From assembly GCA_031769625.1 (NCBI GenBank), contig JAUIMM010000016.1, positions 13,241,501 to 13,305,500 of the forward strand: DNA of 64,000 bases, given 5' to 3'. This document shows, in pieces, positions 12,359 through 23,935 of the stretch. Under the pieces are notes generated by a model. It was not told the origin of the DNA. It saw only the letters and a list, made by a program, of their open reading frames with translations, and searched no databases. The translations under genes were made by a program, and so were the position numbers. Each line of letters opens with the position of its first letter. Positions within the stretch are counted from its first letter, which is position 1. Origin of the DNA: Taudactylus pleione (Eukaryota; Chordata; Amphibia; Anura; Myobatrachidae).

Positions 12359-12896
12359 AGGGTCTGATTCATCAAGGAACGCAGTTTCTTATACGCATGC
12401 AATCAGCCGATTGTTGCGTCCTGTGCATGCGAATGCATCGCAGTGAAAGTGCGCAAACTGGCCACTGCGATCGGTACTATGATCACAGTGACCACGCAGA
12501 CCCATCGCAGAGTGATTGACAGGAAGTGCCATTTTTGGGTGGTGACGGGGGAGTGGTCGGGCAAAAGCAGACATGCCAGTGCGTTTCAATGCCATTGCAG
12601 GGGCGTGCATAAATTATCCACTGCGATACCAGATGCAGCCTGAGGCCTCATAGCATGCACTGAAGTAAGCAATTCCTGAGTGAGGTCTGACCTGCCTTAA
12701 CTGTGCGTATGGGTCCGATGTTACCGATTATTTTGCGATGTTGCCAAAGTATATGGATGTGTCTAAGGGGAAGTGGTCATCCTTATGTTAGGCTGCGATC
12801 GCAATGCGAATACAAATATTTGCATATCACCGCTGATATTAGCAACTGCATTACGTGCATAAAAGCAGAATAGTGATCCTTGCTAAATCAGGCCCA
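12359..12896. mobile_element. Short inverted-repeat element, GGGTCTGATTCATCAAGGA ends
   Basis: The left end GGGTCTGATTCATCAAGGA pairs with TCCTTGCTAAATCAGGCCC at the right. The interior is rich in small palindromes around GCATGCG/CGCATGC. The ends resemble Harbinger-type ends, but no clean 3-bp duplication was seen. Confidence 0.55.
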
Positions 12897-12930
12897 CAGT
12901 GTGCTGGAGATGCAACCAGGATGGAAGTCT

Positions 12931-13493
12931 GGGCCTAATTCAGACCCGCTAGCGTGCGCTGAGCACTCGAAGCGGGTCGATGTTGGCCAAGTGTGCATGC
13001 GCAAGACGGAGGCGGCTCCGTCGTGTGCATGCGCGAGACCCGAATAACGATGGCCAAGCTGTCGTTATGGGTCTCGCACCAAAGGGGGTGTGCTGTCGAT
13101 GGTGAGTGACAGCACGCCCCCTTTGGTGGGCGTGCCGGGGGCGTGGCTGCCCAGACAGAGGCGTTCCCATGGGAACACAAACCGTCTGGGGCCGGCCCCA
13201 CTGGCATCACTAGTGATGTCAGTGAGGCCGGACCCAGATGGTAGGCGTTCCCATGGGAATGCCTCCATCTGGGCAGCCACGCCCCCGGCACGCCCACCAA
13301 AGGGGACATGCTGTCACTCACCATCGACAGCACGCCCCCTTTGGTGCGAGACCCATAACGACGGCTACCCCGTTGTTATTCGAGTCTCGCGCATGCACAC
13401 GATGGACTCGCCTCCATCATGCGCATGCGCATTTGGGCAACATCGACCCGTTTGCGAGCGCTCATCGCTCGCGAGAGGGTCTGAATCAGGCCC
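12931..13493. mobile_element. Chained-hairpin Harbinger-like element
   Basis: The ends are GGGCCTAATTCAGACCC and GGGTCTGAATCAGGCCC, matching the Harbinger termini in this window. The interior is almost entirely paired. Large nested arms run 13080-13190 against 13240-13350, with local perfect palindromes such as GGCGTTCCCATGGGAACAC and CATCACTAGTGATG. ORFs here are open on both strands because of the palindromes and are not genes. Confidence 0.7.
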
Positions 13494-13496
13494 ACA

Positions 13497-14137
13497 GTCT
13501 CTTTGCAAATGCTAGAATCCTGCAGACTTGTAACCAAATAGTTAAAGCAATAGCAGAACTGCAATGACACAAGGAATGTAGAGGCTGATAGACAAGATAC
13601 AAGTAACACTCTGAGGTCTTATGTATTCTGGAGTCAGAGATTTGTAAAGACAAAAGTACTGTTACTGCAACCTGGATACTGTATTTAGTACTGCAGTCAG
13701 ATGGAACTGCTACACTGATGATCAGGAGAAGCACTAGCTTGAAAACTAGGTACAAAGCTCGGGAATACCTGCCACAGTGGTAACTGTGTTAGACGTTGCA
13801 CTGGCAAGTGCTGTGTGCAGTAAGAATTCTTATAAACCCCTATCTTGTCAAAGATTAGCTGCAGGTGTCATGTTAACACATAGTGGTCTCCTGTTGGTGG
13901 AGATCTGGTGACCTGATCCAGACTTTTATGGTTGTGCCCAGCAGCCAGCACTGGAGGGAATGCTGCATGTGGAAGCCAGTGAGTATGTCGGAAGCAGCAG
14001 GAAGAAGAAGTAGCTGCCACAGCTGGACAGATGCTGCACTGAGTCACAGAAGATCTGCCATGGAGCTCAAGCTTGGAGGGAAGAAGTAGGCAAGTGATGC
14101 GGTGGCTGCAGAAGGTAGTGCAGTTTGTGATAGAACC
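13497..14137 (-). repeat. LTR-like segment (3' LTR), preceded by a polypurine tract
   Basis: Read on the minus strand, a purine tract AAAAGGGGGGG (14140-14152) lies directly upstream of TATCACAAACTGCA, as at the start of a 3' LTR. A TATA-like box (about 13829) and the shared CACACAGCACTTGCCAGTGC block follow. The gag-like remnant at 14560-15230 lies upstream on the same strand, as expected for a 3' LTR of a deleted element. Confidence 0.5.
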
Positions 14138-14559
14138 CCCCCTTTTAGAAGTGGAATCAGGACATTTCTTGGCCTTGTGAGGGTACTTGGAATCGAAGAT
14201 CTCCATCGATGATAACTGGAAGGGCGATTCTTCTTTCTACAAGAACATCTTGAACCAACCAAATGAAGTGGAATATTCTGTAAGGAGTAAACTTTGTGAG
14301 GAAACATGGGACCTCCAAGGAAGGAGAATCACTGAAATAACATGAAGCAGACTTGAAGGACCGGAGGACTTAGTATTAGAAGAACACTTGGAAGACTGGG
14401 TAGATGATGAAATTTGAGGACTTGAATACTAGGAGGAACCACTGTATGAAGATGACAGAGAAGTATAACCAAGAATACCCAATTCTCATATCCATGGATA
14501 CAGATATTGTAGTGCTGCTTTTCTTGGAGGCTTGGAAGTCTTTAGCACGTTGGTACGCT

Positions 14560-15230
14560 AAAACTTGATTTTGATCAGACTGCAAAGGATTGGAGGACTG
14601 TACAATAGACAAATTCTTCATAGAAGGAGTTGGATGCTTGGATGACCACACATGGCTGTCTTTGAACCAAATTTCTGAATTACAGCTTCACCAACAGTTA
14701 CTAAATTCTTAAGCATTGGATCATCAGACTCAGTGAGTGGATTAACCTATTTTAAAGCTTCACCTCTGAAAGACAGGAAAAGACATCTAACAATATTGGT
14801 AGGAGTAATATCAGACTCCATGATGGTAAGGTATTGATTAACCAATGCACTGTATTGTGCCAGCTCTCCATCAAAGTAGGCAGATGATAAAGCATCAGAT
14901 GTGTTTGGTGAGGTTGAAGCTTGCAATGCACATACAAGCAGAAATAACATCAGTTTGAGACACTCCAGACTGGAAAGAGGATGTCATCTCCTGGACTGAC
15001 TGACTGACTGAAGTCCCCAACTGGGATTGGCAGGACACTTGGAGTCCTCTCCTGGGACAGAAAGCTAAAAGCCCCCTTTGGTGTTAAGTCTTTTGCATAT
15101 AATTTTGAGGTTATGATCTCAGAATTGGAATCCTTTCTTGGGGTGGCAGATTAAAGTCTACTAGAAAAGTCAGATGGAAGTTTTTCCTTGGAGTCAAATC
15201 TTTGCTTAACTTCATTACAGAAGGTTTGAA
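14560..15230 (-). pseudogene. Ty3/gypsy-like gag remnant
   Basis: On the minus strand 14950-14640 encodes a gag-like run with an FDGELAQY block (about residue 27 of the open stretch), then RGEALK and, after a stop, VNPLTESDDP and VIQKFG. This follows the order FDG...GEAL.W...F..FG of Ty3/gypsy gag proteins of fish and amphibians. Stops and frameshifts interrupt it. The upstream part to 15230 has only scattered open sequence. No protease, RT or integrase was recognised between it and the putative 3' LTR, so pol is deleted. Confidence 0.5.
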
Positions 15231-15344
15231 GGTTGTTAAGTACTGGATCCTTAGGGGTATTTTCACATGGCCGGCAATAAAAAACTTGGGGACCAGTACT
15301 CTGATATCACTGGGACCCCAAACTCCCGCCCCCCTCAGGATCCT

Positions 15345-15735
15345 GGTGGCCAGAATCCCGACACTGGCATCCTGACAGGGTTAGGATACTGACACCTGTC
15401 GGTTGGTATCCTAACCCTTCCCCATTCTCCCTACCCTTAACCCTCCCTCCTCGGTGCCTAAACCTAACTTCATTCCTTAGTGCCTAAACCATAACCTCCC
15501 CCTCCCCACACCCTAAACCTAACCCTCCCCCTTAGTGTCTAACCCTAACCCTTCTATGAGTGCCTAACCCTAACCCTCCATCTAACCTCACTACACACCT
15601 TTGGGATCTCAGCTGTCGGGATACCTGCGCAGGGATTCTGACAAGTGTCAGGATGCTGGGGTGGGCATTTTGAATGCCGGAATCCCCGCGGATGGGATTA
15701 TGACTGCATCCCGTCAAAATATCATACACCTGTAT
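15345..15735. repeat. Second copy of the GGTTAGG-type short repeat, inverse sense
   Basis: The ends carry GGATCCTGGTGGCCAG and CCCGTCAAAATATCATACAC. The interior 15410-15595 is a run of CCTAACCCT/CCTAAACC/CCCTCCCCC units, the complement of 4690-4870. Confidence 0.5.
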
Positions 15736-16484
15736 GTAAACCATGAACTGGGTCACTGTATTACTGTATTTCAAATCCTGCCTCTAAATAGATTTCCTAC
15801 TATGTGCTGGCTGCTCCGGTCTACACATGACTATCCATGCGCTGGCCGAAGGCAATCACTAACCTTTATGCGGCATAATTTCCAGTCCGTCACTTGTAAT
15901 GTATCAGCTAGTGCTCACTGTATAAGTGCAAACGGCCGCAGTGCATCAAATTATTAAGAAGTAAGCCACTTTGGATACAATTGTTCATGGGAATATATCA
16001 CAGCCAAGGGACTGCACGGGTTGCAGGCTATTATTAACCCTGCTGGATACTGCTACTAATTAACCATTGAACCGAGGGGTAGCAGTAATTATATGTATTT
16101 CATGGACTTATATTGTACATCACACAGCGATTCTTTTTTGGGGAACTGAGTTCTCCTATGGTGGACTAAAACATACCATTATACATGAATTATAAGGTGT
16201 AATATTTGATTTTATTATTAATTTGCATATGTCTTTTTATAATTTTACATAAGCTTGTTTACTATTTTATTGTCTATTACATAAACTTTTTTACTTTTAA
16301 AGGATACTCACACAGTTTTTCTTTTCTTCCTTATGTTACATTGTGTGTCCCAAATGGGGGTGATTTATATTATATAAATTGAAATATAGTGTTAAGATAT
16401 ACACATTTCACATGCGCTGTTTCAACAATTTTTATAGTTCTTTATGATATCATTTATGCAATAAAAAATAATTTTACTGCACCA
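15736..16484. other. No recognised feature, AT-rich
   Basis: Strongly AT-rich from 16080 on. No coding signal or terminal repeats were found. Confidence 0.35.
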
Positions 16485-17183
16485 TCTTAGCTAAACTGCT
16501 AACTTTTGACCCTACCACCTTAATATTAATATATGGGAACTTTAACCTAATTTCATTATCTTATCTGGACCAATCCAATACTTCTGAGCAATCTTCTCCC
16601 CTTCCCAAATTTGGTGTTCCACTTTTAGCTAAAAGACTTCACTTTATTGATTTATGGAGAGCCCTTCATCCTACAGAAAAGGACTATACATGTCTTTCAG
16701 CGGCACATAATACATGTATTGATTATACCCTTATCTCCAGTTTTCTTTCCTCCAAAGTATTACATTCTTGTATTGAGCCAATATCTCTCTCACACCATGC
16801 ATTGGTTTGGTTTGAACATCTAACTATCACTGAAACTGGCCCAAATAGACTATGGAGATTTCAGTCACACCTTTCTCAATCCATTCATTTTTGTAAAAAA
16901 AATTAAACTGCTGGGAGAAATATCGGATCACTAATCTTTCTCGTGATGAAAATGATCCTGCCTTATTTTGGCAAATGGGTAAATCAGTATTGGGGGAGTA
17001 ATTATTGCTTACACGGCTAGTTTTAAAAAATAATGTACTAACTCATACACTAATTTACAACAAGTATTATCTGATGCTTATGAAAAGTTTAAAATATCTC
17101 TGAATATGGCAACAAAAACCTTATGCCAAAATGCTAAAACACATTTTGACAAATTTCTTAATATTATGGGAGATACATATTTA
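16485..17183 (+). pseudogene. L1-type LINE ORF2 endonuclease fragment, copy A
   Basis: The plus strand reads an L1-clade endonuclease C-terminal half: a GNFNLI-like block (canonical GDFN), then LAKRLHFIDLWRALHP, YTCLSAAHNTCIDYTLIS and EPISLSHHALVWFE (canonical SDH motif, here SHH). Stops follow in the linker before RT. A near-identical fragment at 44370-45045 shares both ends of the homology. It is a truncated, inactive piece. Confidence 0.7.
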
Positions 17184-17748
17184 TTTTTAGAAACAGGAAA
17201 GCTCCTTACAAATGTATTGTCAGGTAGCTGAGATAGTACATATTTATTCCAACATCATCAATTTATCGAGGAGCGTATCCTCATCATCGGGACAAACATA
17301 TGTGCAAAAGTGAAAATTTAAATACCTGCAGTCCAGAGCCATTGGACCCCTGCGCCGCCGCCATGCAGACATCCGATCAGCGTCCCCTCGGTCCTCACAT
17401 TATGCTTCATACCAGAAGCAACGTAGATCAGAAGGTGCATGGCGATGATGCCGAGGCCGTGGAGCACCGTCTCCAGTGGTAGCTCCAGGGGTGGGACTGT
17501 AGCACAGTACAATATTCAAATAGGGGAGTCACACCAACTGCCAGTAAGTCCCAGCCTTCTATGTTTGTGAACATTTGAAACGGCAGCTGGTGTGGGTCCT
17601 CTATTTGAATTTTGGACTGCACTGCAGCCCCACCTCTGGAGCCACCTCTGACTGTCTCCATGACAACATGTACATAATAAAAATAGTGCTACTGAAATGC
17701 AATGCAAACTAGCTAAAAGTTCAAACTTCTAAGGGTTAAAAGAACAAT
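17184..17748. other. No recognised gene; 17480-17660 is an imperfect palindrome
   Basis: 17490-17560 and 17580-17645 are partly reverse-complementary (GGGGTGGGACTGTAGCACAG against CTGCACTGCAGCCCCACC; CACACCAACTGCC against GGCAGCTGGTGTG). It is probably a small hairpin element. 17661-17748 may be the distal continuation of the L1 tail at 18987-19440. Confidence 0.35.
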
Positions 17749-17756
17749 ATTTAAAC

Positions 17757-18978
17757 TAGGGGTGTGCACCGGCCACTTTTCGTGTTTTGTGTTTTGGTTT
17801 TGGATCTGGATCTTTCTTCGTGTTTTGGATCTGGATTGGTTTTGCCAAAACCACCCTTCCGTGTTTTGGGTTCTGGGTTTTGTGTTTTGGATCTGTATTT
17901 TTTTGAAAAAAAAGCATAAAAACAGCTAAAATCACAGAATTTGTAGGTTTTTCTGCTCCTATGCTATTATTAACCTCAATAACCTTAATTTCCACTCATT
18001 TCCAGTCTATTCTGAACACCTCACAATAGTGTTTTTATGTCCAAAAGGTTGCACCGAGGTAGCTGGATGACTATGCTAAGCGACACGAGTGGGCGGCACA
18101 AACACGTGACCCATCTAGGCGTGATACTGCAGTGGCAGACAGGATGGCAGTTTGAAAAACTAGGCCCCAAACTGTACATAATGCAAAGAAAAAAAAGAGG
18201 TGCAAGATGGAATTGTCCTTGGGACCTCCCACCCACCCTTATGTTGTATAAACAGGACATGCACACTTTAACAAACCAATCATTTCAGCGCCAGGGTCTG
18301 CCACACGACTGTGGCTGAAATGATTGGTTCGTTTGGGCCCCCTTTGTTCGTTTGGCACTACTTTGTTGATGCACGTGCGGCTACTGCGCACACAATTCAC
18401 AAACACACGAAAAATATTATTTTTTTAGCACTTGGGGGGAGCACCCCTGATGGACAGAGCACCCCCTGGACAACACTACAGCACCCCTTTAGGACTGGGA
18501 CACTGCACAGGACTTTGGAGTGGACACAGCCCCTATGAAGAACTGACTGCACAACACAGTCCAGCCAGCCCCTATGGACTTTGAAGTAGTGGACACAGCC
18601 CCTATTAACAACAGCAGCACAGCACAACACAGCCAGCCCCAATGGACTTTGAAGTAGTGGACAAAAGCAGCACAGCGCAGCACAGCACAGCACAGCACAA
18701 CACTACTCTGCACTACACTACACTACACTACACAGCCCAGCCAGCCCTAACTCCCACCCTCCCTCTTCACTGTCCACAGCCGAGTGTGAAAATGGCGCCG
18801 ACGCGGGTACCTTATATAGGATCCAAAACCCGCGAGACCCGGAAGGCGGGATGATGACGTTTTGCCTCGATTTCAGATCCGAGTCAGGCGGGAAAAGTCG
18901 AGCCTGACTCGGATCTGACTCGAATCGGGGGGGCTCGGGGGGGTTCGGATTTCAGAAATCCGAACCCGCTCACCCCTA
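17757..18978. mobile_element. Non-autonomous hAT element with perfect 8-bp target duplication
   Basis: The termini are TAGGGGTGTGC and GCTCACCCCTA (10 of 11 match as inverted repeats). The octamer ATTTAAAC lies on both sides, at 17749-17756 and 18979-18986. The interior has a GTTTTGG-rich left part, a CAGCACAGCACAAC/CACTACACTA simple-repeat zone at 18600-18740, and a right part rich in GATCCGAGTC. No transposase is encoded. It sits inside the minus-strand L1 tail, so it is younger than that L1. Confidence 0.85.
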
Positions 18979-18986
18979 ATTTAAAC

Positions 18987-19440
18987 ATACATAGTGCATC
19001 ACATATTACACCAATAATAGTTAAGAACAAGTTAGGATAAATATATCTAGTCTTGAAAGAATTATTACCCAGAAATTTAAGTAAGGTATCTAATGAGTTA
19101 GGGTCAAAGTCTGCATTGGGCTTGAAATTAAGAGAAGTTATATAATGATGGAACTGAAGGTAGATGTAGAAGTGTTGTCTTGGGAGCTCATATATAAATT
19201 GGAGGTCTGAGAAAGACAGTAAAACCCCACCCGGGTTGAAAACTTTAGATGAGCTAAAGAGGCCCTTATCATGCCAAGTCTGAAAAGCAGAATTAGTCAA
19301 AGAAGGGGGGAAGGATGGGTTCCCCCATACGGGAACATTTTGCGTAATAAAGGGGTTCTTCTCATATTTTCTATTAAGGTCAAGCCAAGCCTGGTATGTA
19401 TCTTTACAGGTTATATGTGATGTTCTGGTTTGGTTGTGGG
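18987..19440 (-). pseudogene. L1-type LINE ORF2 C-terminal fragment
   Basis: The minus strand is open for about 150 residues with the pattern of the end of L1 ORF2: WGNPSFPPSL, AFQTWHDKGL, FNPGGVLLSFSDLQFIYELP, then FYIYLQFHHYI. This is the post-RT thumb/connection region. The longer ORF that extends into 18884-18978 is an artefact: those last residues come from the hAT element inserted at this point. Upstream (beyond 19440) the similarity stops abruptly. Confidence 0.65.
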
Positions 19441-19730
19441 CCCGGGGTGGTGATAGAACCAGACACAGAAGCAGATTTAAAACAAAACGTGGAACTTTTA
19501 ATAAGTGGTTTGGCAGACATGAACAATGGGAGAAAATAAGTCCAGGGATGGCACTAAAGTGCAAATGGGAACTGAGGTGAATGCAATGAGTAAAAGTTCA
19601 GGTAGTGGCAGATAGGAGCAGTCCAGTATCTGGGTCTTGTGAGGGTGGTGAAAAAAGACTCGTCCAGCAGTGTGAGGTTCTGGTTAATAGGGAAATGTCC
19701 AGTTAATGACAGGCAGGGGTAGGGCCGGAC
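19441..19730. other. Unclassified, LTR-like composition
   Basis: A purine-rich stretch resembling 34945-35160 in composition (GGCAGATAGGAGCAG; AGTCCAGTATC). It may be part of an LTR or leader, but no boundaries were found. Confidence 0.25.
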
Positions 19731-20710
19731 TGGGACAAAAAATCAGCCCTGGCATTTAGAGTACACAGGCCCACCTGCTGTGGGATCCCTTCCCTATATT
19801 CAGTGGCATCACAAGGGGGGTGCAGCCCACACCCGGGTGGTGTCACATGACGAGGGGTGACACCAAAATGCAGACCCCTTTCAGTGACAGGAGCAGAGTG
19901 CTGCACTGTAGCATTGAATGCAGCACTCTGCTCCTGACATTGTAAGGGAGCCGGCACTGACACAAGGCACCTCCTGCACGCCCCCTCCAGTAGGAAGAAC
20001 GGGACCACCGGGGTTTGGGCAGCGAGGCCACGCCCCGTTTTTTGCGGCGTGCACTACGCACTTGTCCCACGAGGCCACGCCCCATTTTTGGAGTGCTGCA
20101 CCACACCCCTGTCCAAGGCCATGCCCCGTTTTTGGCACCGCGCAGCGGCATCCCTCCCCGCACAAGGTAACACTGTGGGGAGGGGCTCCACTGCCTATAT
20201 TGCCATGCCGATGGAGAGCTTATGGTACAGTGCAACATGGAGAAATGGCACATGCAGGGCTGCAACTAGGGGGGCTTGAGGTTCACGTGCACACTTGCGC
20301 CACCAGTATCCTCAAACCCGGTGCTGCAAGGTGGCTCCAAGCCGGACACCAGCTGAGATTTTATTACCAGCGGGAGCCCGGCTCCTGCCCTGCAGTGCCA
20401 TGATAGCCGGAGGCTGGAGTTCTCCCCTGAACTCCAGCTTCCGGCTCTCCCCATGGACTCTATGGGAGAGATGTCATGACGTCTCTCCCATGGTTCCGAG
20501 GAGCAGCCGGGCGGACCGGATGGCGGCAGAGGCAGGAGCGGGGTTTAAGGCAAGTATTGTGGGGTTTTTTTGTAAGCGGCACTACAGGGGCATTACCATA
20601 TGGGTAATACTACAGGGGCATTATCTCAGGGGGCATTACTATAGGTGCACTGCTGAAGGGGGCGCCAAATTACTGTCTTGCCCCAGGTGACTAAAATCCT
20701 TGTTTTGGTC
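19731..20710. mobile_element. GC-rich dispersed repeat starting GGGCCGGACTGGGAC
   Basis: The left end GGGCCGGACTGG is the complement of the CCAGTCCGGCCCTG end seen at 33610-33621 and 34925-34938. The interior is GC-rich, with repeated CCACGCCCC blocks at 20030-20130 and GGGGCATTA units at 20590-20640. ORFs on both strands are by-products of base composition. Confidence 0.4.
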
Positions 20711-21045
20711 CTGGCACATGCTTATTAGATCTTCTGCCCACCCCTCTCAATTCCCTTGTTATGCAGAGAACCAGGTAATAAAAATGCCTAAAACCATAAT
20801 GTTCAAAGAAATTATATGTGTTTAAAACACAATGTGTAATGTTCATGTTAGTTCCCATTAAACCAAATAACAGTACAATTTTAGATTTAATTACAATAGT
20901 AATTTATGGAATCATATACTATATGTAAATACGTATACAGCATAAATTTTTTTTTAAATAATATAAAATACTTAAGTTAACATGTAAACAAACATTACAC
21001 ACAACTGCCTAAAGCACCAATTTACTGCAATGTAAACAAACCATA
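20711..21045. other. AT-rich, no recognised feature
   Basis: No coding signal or repeat ends. Confidence 0.35.
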
Positions 21046-21245
21046 CGTCAGCAGGCCCTCAAATATAACCCCTTCCACCAGGTACAAGAGGCTCTGCTCC
21101 TGGACTTCCCAAATAATTTATGATTGCAGCCACCTGTAGTTGACTAAAAATGGTGTTTAACAGTGGTGACTGCAATCAAATTATGTGAGAAATTCAGAAC
21201 CAGACCATTATGTACCTGGTGGGAGGGGTCATGTTAGTGGCTATG
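21046..21245. mobile_element. CTCAAATATAACCCC variant of the short inverted-repeat family
   Basis: It shares CCTTCCACCAGGTACAA, TGATTGCAGCCACCTGTAG and GGTGACTGCAATCA with 11490-11695. A partial relative is at 21540-21640 (GTGTTTAACAGTGGTGACTG). Confidence 0.5.
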
Positions 21246-21963
21246 AGCCAGTAATTAATGGGATGTTAAGTTGGCCACTGGTCCCTATTAGAAATACAAA
21301 TTGAATGAGGCAAAACTGTAGATCTGGGTTTATTTATAAACCATTGGAAGAACTGGGCAGTATTCAGCCACATTTTACTTGCAAATTATTTTTTAGAGGT
21401 AAAAGGTTGTCATAGTGACTTATTTAAACATGATAAATTGACTAAGCCACAGTACCAAACCATAATTTTAATTATATAAAAATACTTAAGATAACATGTA
21501 AACAAACAGACAAGTTGGACAAGTACTGTATATTGATAAGAAGAGTGTTTAACAGTGGTGACTGCAATAAAAAAATGAAGTTAGACATACAGGACCATAC
21601 CATTGTGTTTTTGTGAGAGTGGTCATGTTGGAGGCAATGAGCAAATAAATAGGGTATTTATAGCCCTTGGAAGAACTGGTCAACAATTAACAGAAACATA
21701 GGATTGTGCAGAACAGCACACGCCTGCCGGCATCGCAATGTCATTTTTTTTTTTAAATATAAATTTAAACCAATTACAATACATCTATGAATATCCACAT
21801 GTGGTACATATTACATAAATACATTGAATCTAAAAAATATATAAACACTATCCATAAAAGGAATAAGTTACAAAAACTCTTCAAAAATAAAATAAAAAAT
21901 GACACTTTATACAAAATCTAGTAGCTAGATGCTCATGTGTCTGTTTCAAACTCTATCAATATA

Positions 21964-22138
21964 GGGGGAGATTTAATAAAGCTTGGAGAGAGATAAAATT
22001 GGAGATAAATAGCACCAACCAATCAGCTCCTAACTGTCACTATACAGGCTGTGTTTGAAAAATGACAGTTAGGAGCTGATTGGTTGGTGCTATTTATCTC
22101 CAATTTTCTCTCTCTCCAAGCTTTATCAAATCTCCCCC
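21964..22138. mobile_element. 175-bp near-perfect hairpin element, ATA target duplication
   Basis: The two halves are almost exact reverse complements: GGGGGAGATTTAATAAAGCT at the left against AGCTTTATCAAATCTCCCCC at the right, with GGAGCTGATTGGTTGGTGCT inside. ATA flanks it at 21961-21963 and 22139-22141. A 3-bp duplication with a GGGGG start suits a Harbinger-type short element. Confidence 0.8.
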
Positions 22139-22237
22139 ATAGTGTCAAATAGAATTCACTTATGCTGCAAAGAGAGGATAATCAACTCCAGTTTGGAAAG
22201 TGCAGTATGAGCAGTTCCTTAGTATTTAGCAAACCAA

Positions 22238-22787
22238 GGCCCTCATTCAGAGCCGTACGCTCTGAGCAGAGCGCACGTTCTGAATGAGGGCCGCCCTCCA
22301 TAAAAATGGAGCGTCCTCCTGGACGCTCGTATAGCTGTGGGTCACCACCCACAGCCTATACGAGCGTGCAGTTTGATGGCCGCGATGGTCGTGACCATCG
22401 CGACCATCAAAACTGCGAGCCGGAGCCTGCGGTTGAGGTTTTCAACCGCAAGCTCCGGAGTGATTTTGGCTCTATCAGAGCCAAAATCACTCCCACTGAC
22501 ATCACTAGTGATGTCAGTGGGCCGGCTTCTGACGGGAGGCGTTCCCTTGGGAACGCCCCCGTCAGGGAGGCACGCCCCGCTGCACGCCCACCAAAGGGGG
22601 CGTGCTGTCAATCAACATCGACAGCACGCCTCCTTTGATCAGACACAACGAGCGAAGGACTTTCCTTCGCTCGTCGCGTCTGGCGCATGCGCCCGACGGA
22701 GCTCCCTCCGTCGTGCGCATGCTCAGTGCAGAACATCGACCCACTTGCGAGAGGATAGCCGCTCGCGAGTGGGTCTGAATCAGGGCC
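22238..22787. mobile_element. Chained-hairpin Harbinger-dependent element, CAA target duplication
   Basis: The ends are GGCCCTCATTCAGAGCC and GGGTCTGAATCAGGGCC, the same asymmetric pair as the full Harbinger. CAA flanks it at 22235-22237 and 22788-22790. The interior is an almost unbroken string of about ten perfect hairpins, for example GAGCGTCC/GGACGCTC, CTGTGGGT/ACCCACAG and CACTGACATCACTAGTGATG. The left end has a second, internal inverted copy of the terminus (22276-22293). A related element in inverse orientation is at 49630-50141. Confidence 0.85.
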
Positions 22788-22790
22788 CAA

Positions 22791-22956
22791 AACATATCTA
22801 AAAATGATTGATAATGCAGTAGAAAATCGGGAGCAAATCAGATATGGGTCAGTGCAGGAAAAAGTGCAAGTTGACTCCCTTACTTTTTCCTGCACTGACC
22901 CATATCTGATTTGCTCCCGATTTTCTACTGCATTATCAATCATTTTTAGATATGTT
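22791..22956. repeat. Perfect 75-bp inverted repeat with 16-bp spacer
   Basis: Arm 22791-22865 is the exact reverse complement of 22882-22956; the spacer is 22866-22881. It begins directly at the right-hand target duplication of the preceding element. The transcript would form a 75-bp hairpin without mismatches. The arms are not otherwise repeated in the window. Confidence 0.9.
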
Positions 22957-23751
22957 TGGATTCCTGCATTTTTATTTCTCAATTGTTTTAGAGCATTAAA
23001 ATGACTATAGATTTTTCTCAGTCTCTATATATTTTACATCAAGCGTTGTGTATTATCATTGTGGCCGTTTATCCCATGTGTGGAACATATGAGGTTTGAC
23101 AGACACCCCTCAACATAGGTGCTAATTAATCTATTTAGGATTTAATTATCCTGCGCCTTTCTGGGGTTCTCTTTATACAACCCAAGTAAAATATGACACA
23201 CCCCTCTCCCCCCAACCTTTACAAAGGCAACGATTGGACAAAACATGCTGGCACGTGTCCCCACCATTACAGCTCCTTTCAGTGGCACTAGTTGAGCAGT
23301 GACCACAACTGATCTACCTTTCTTCTGCAGCATTTACCTAGGCAGCGGAGTCAGGGGTACCCTACAGGTATTCTCCTTGCCACCACAGAGTATACAGCAA
23401 GGATGTCCTTAAGGGATCCACTTCTGGATGTCCGAACCCTGAGAACAGCATCTGCTAGACTTACCGGTAAGCAAGCAGAGCAGAATGCCACTACTGGTTA
23501 TTTAGTACTGGCAGATACTACAAAGGTTGTACATAGTTATTTACTGTAAAGAATGACGTTGCAGTGTTTATTCAGGAGTCTTATCACCATTGCACCCATT
23601 CAACACCATGTTTAGAGACACATACGCACACTGACTACATACAGTCAGTCAAACACTCTAAAAAAGGTTCTCACATGCCAGAAGGCATCCAGTTGTCATA
23701 CCATAGGTGTATTAGGGATAGATATATTATATACACATACATACATACACA
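22957..23751. other. No recognised feature
   Basis: No terminal repeats or coding signal were seen. Confidence 0.35.
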
Positions 23752-23756
23752 AACAC

Positions 23757-23790
<34 letters not shown>
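23752..23790. repeat. (CA)n microsatellite
   Basis: About 17 CA dinucleotides with one CG interruption, preceded by CATA units. Confidence 0.95.
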
Positions 23791-23791
<1 letters not shown>

Positions 23792-23935
23792 ATATGGCAA
23801 GAGGCGCCATCTTATCTCAGAGTCCCAGACAACTATACCTAAATATCCTTGGAGTCACATACTGGATAACTAAGAATGCATTAAGGATCAGTGTGTCTCC
23901 AAATAGTATTAACTTCAAACAGACTTAAGAGGCCC

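Noticed and set aside
12935..13567. Several overlapping 70-140 codon ORFs on both strands
   Set aside because: They arise from the GC-rich palindromes of a chained-hairpin element; strand-symmetric open frames are not evidence of genes. The same applies to 22306-22801 and 49723-50073.
18884..19564. A 226-codon open frame as a host gene
   Set aside because: Its core is the tail of L1 ORF2; one end reads into an inserted hAT element and the other into unrelated sequence.
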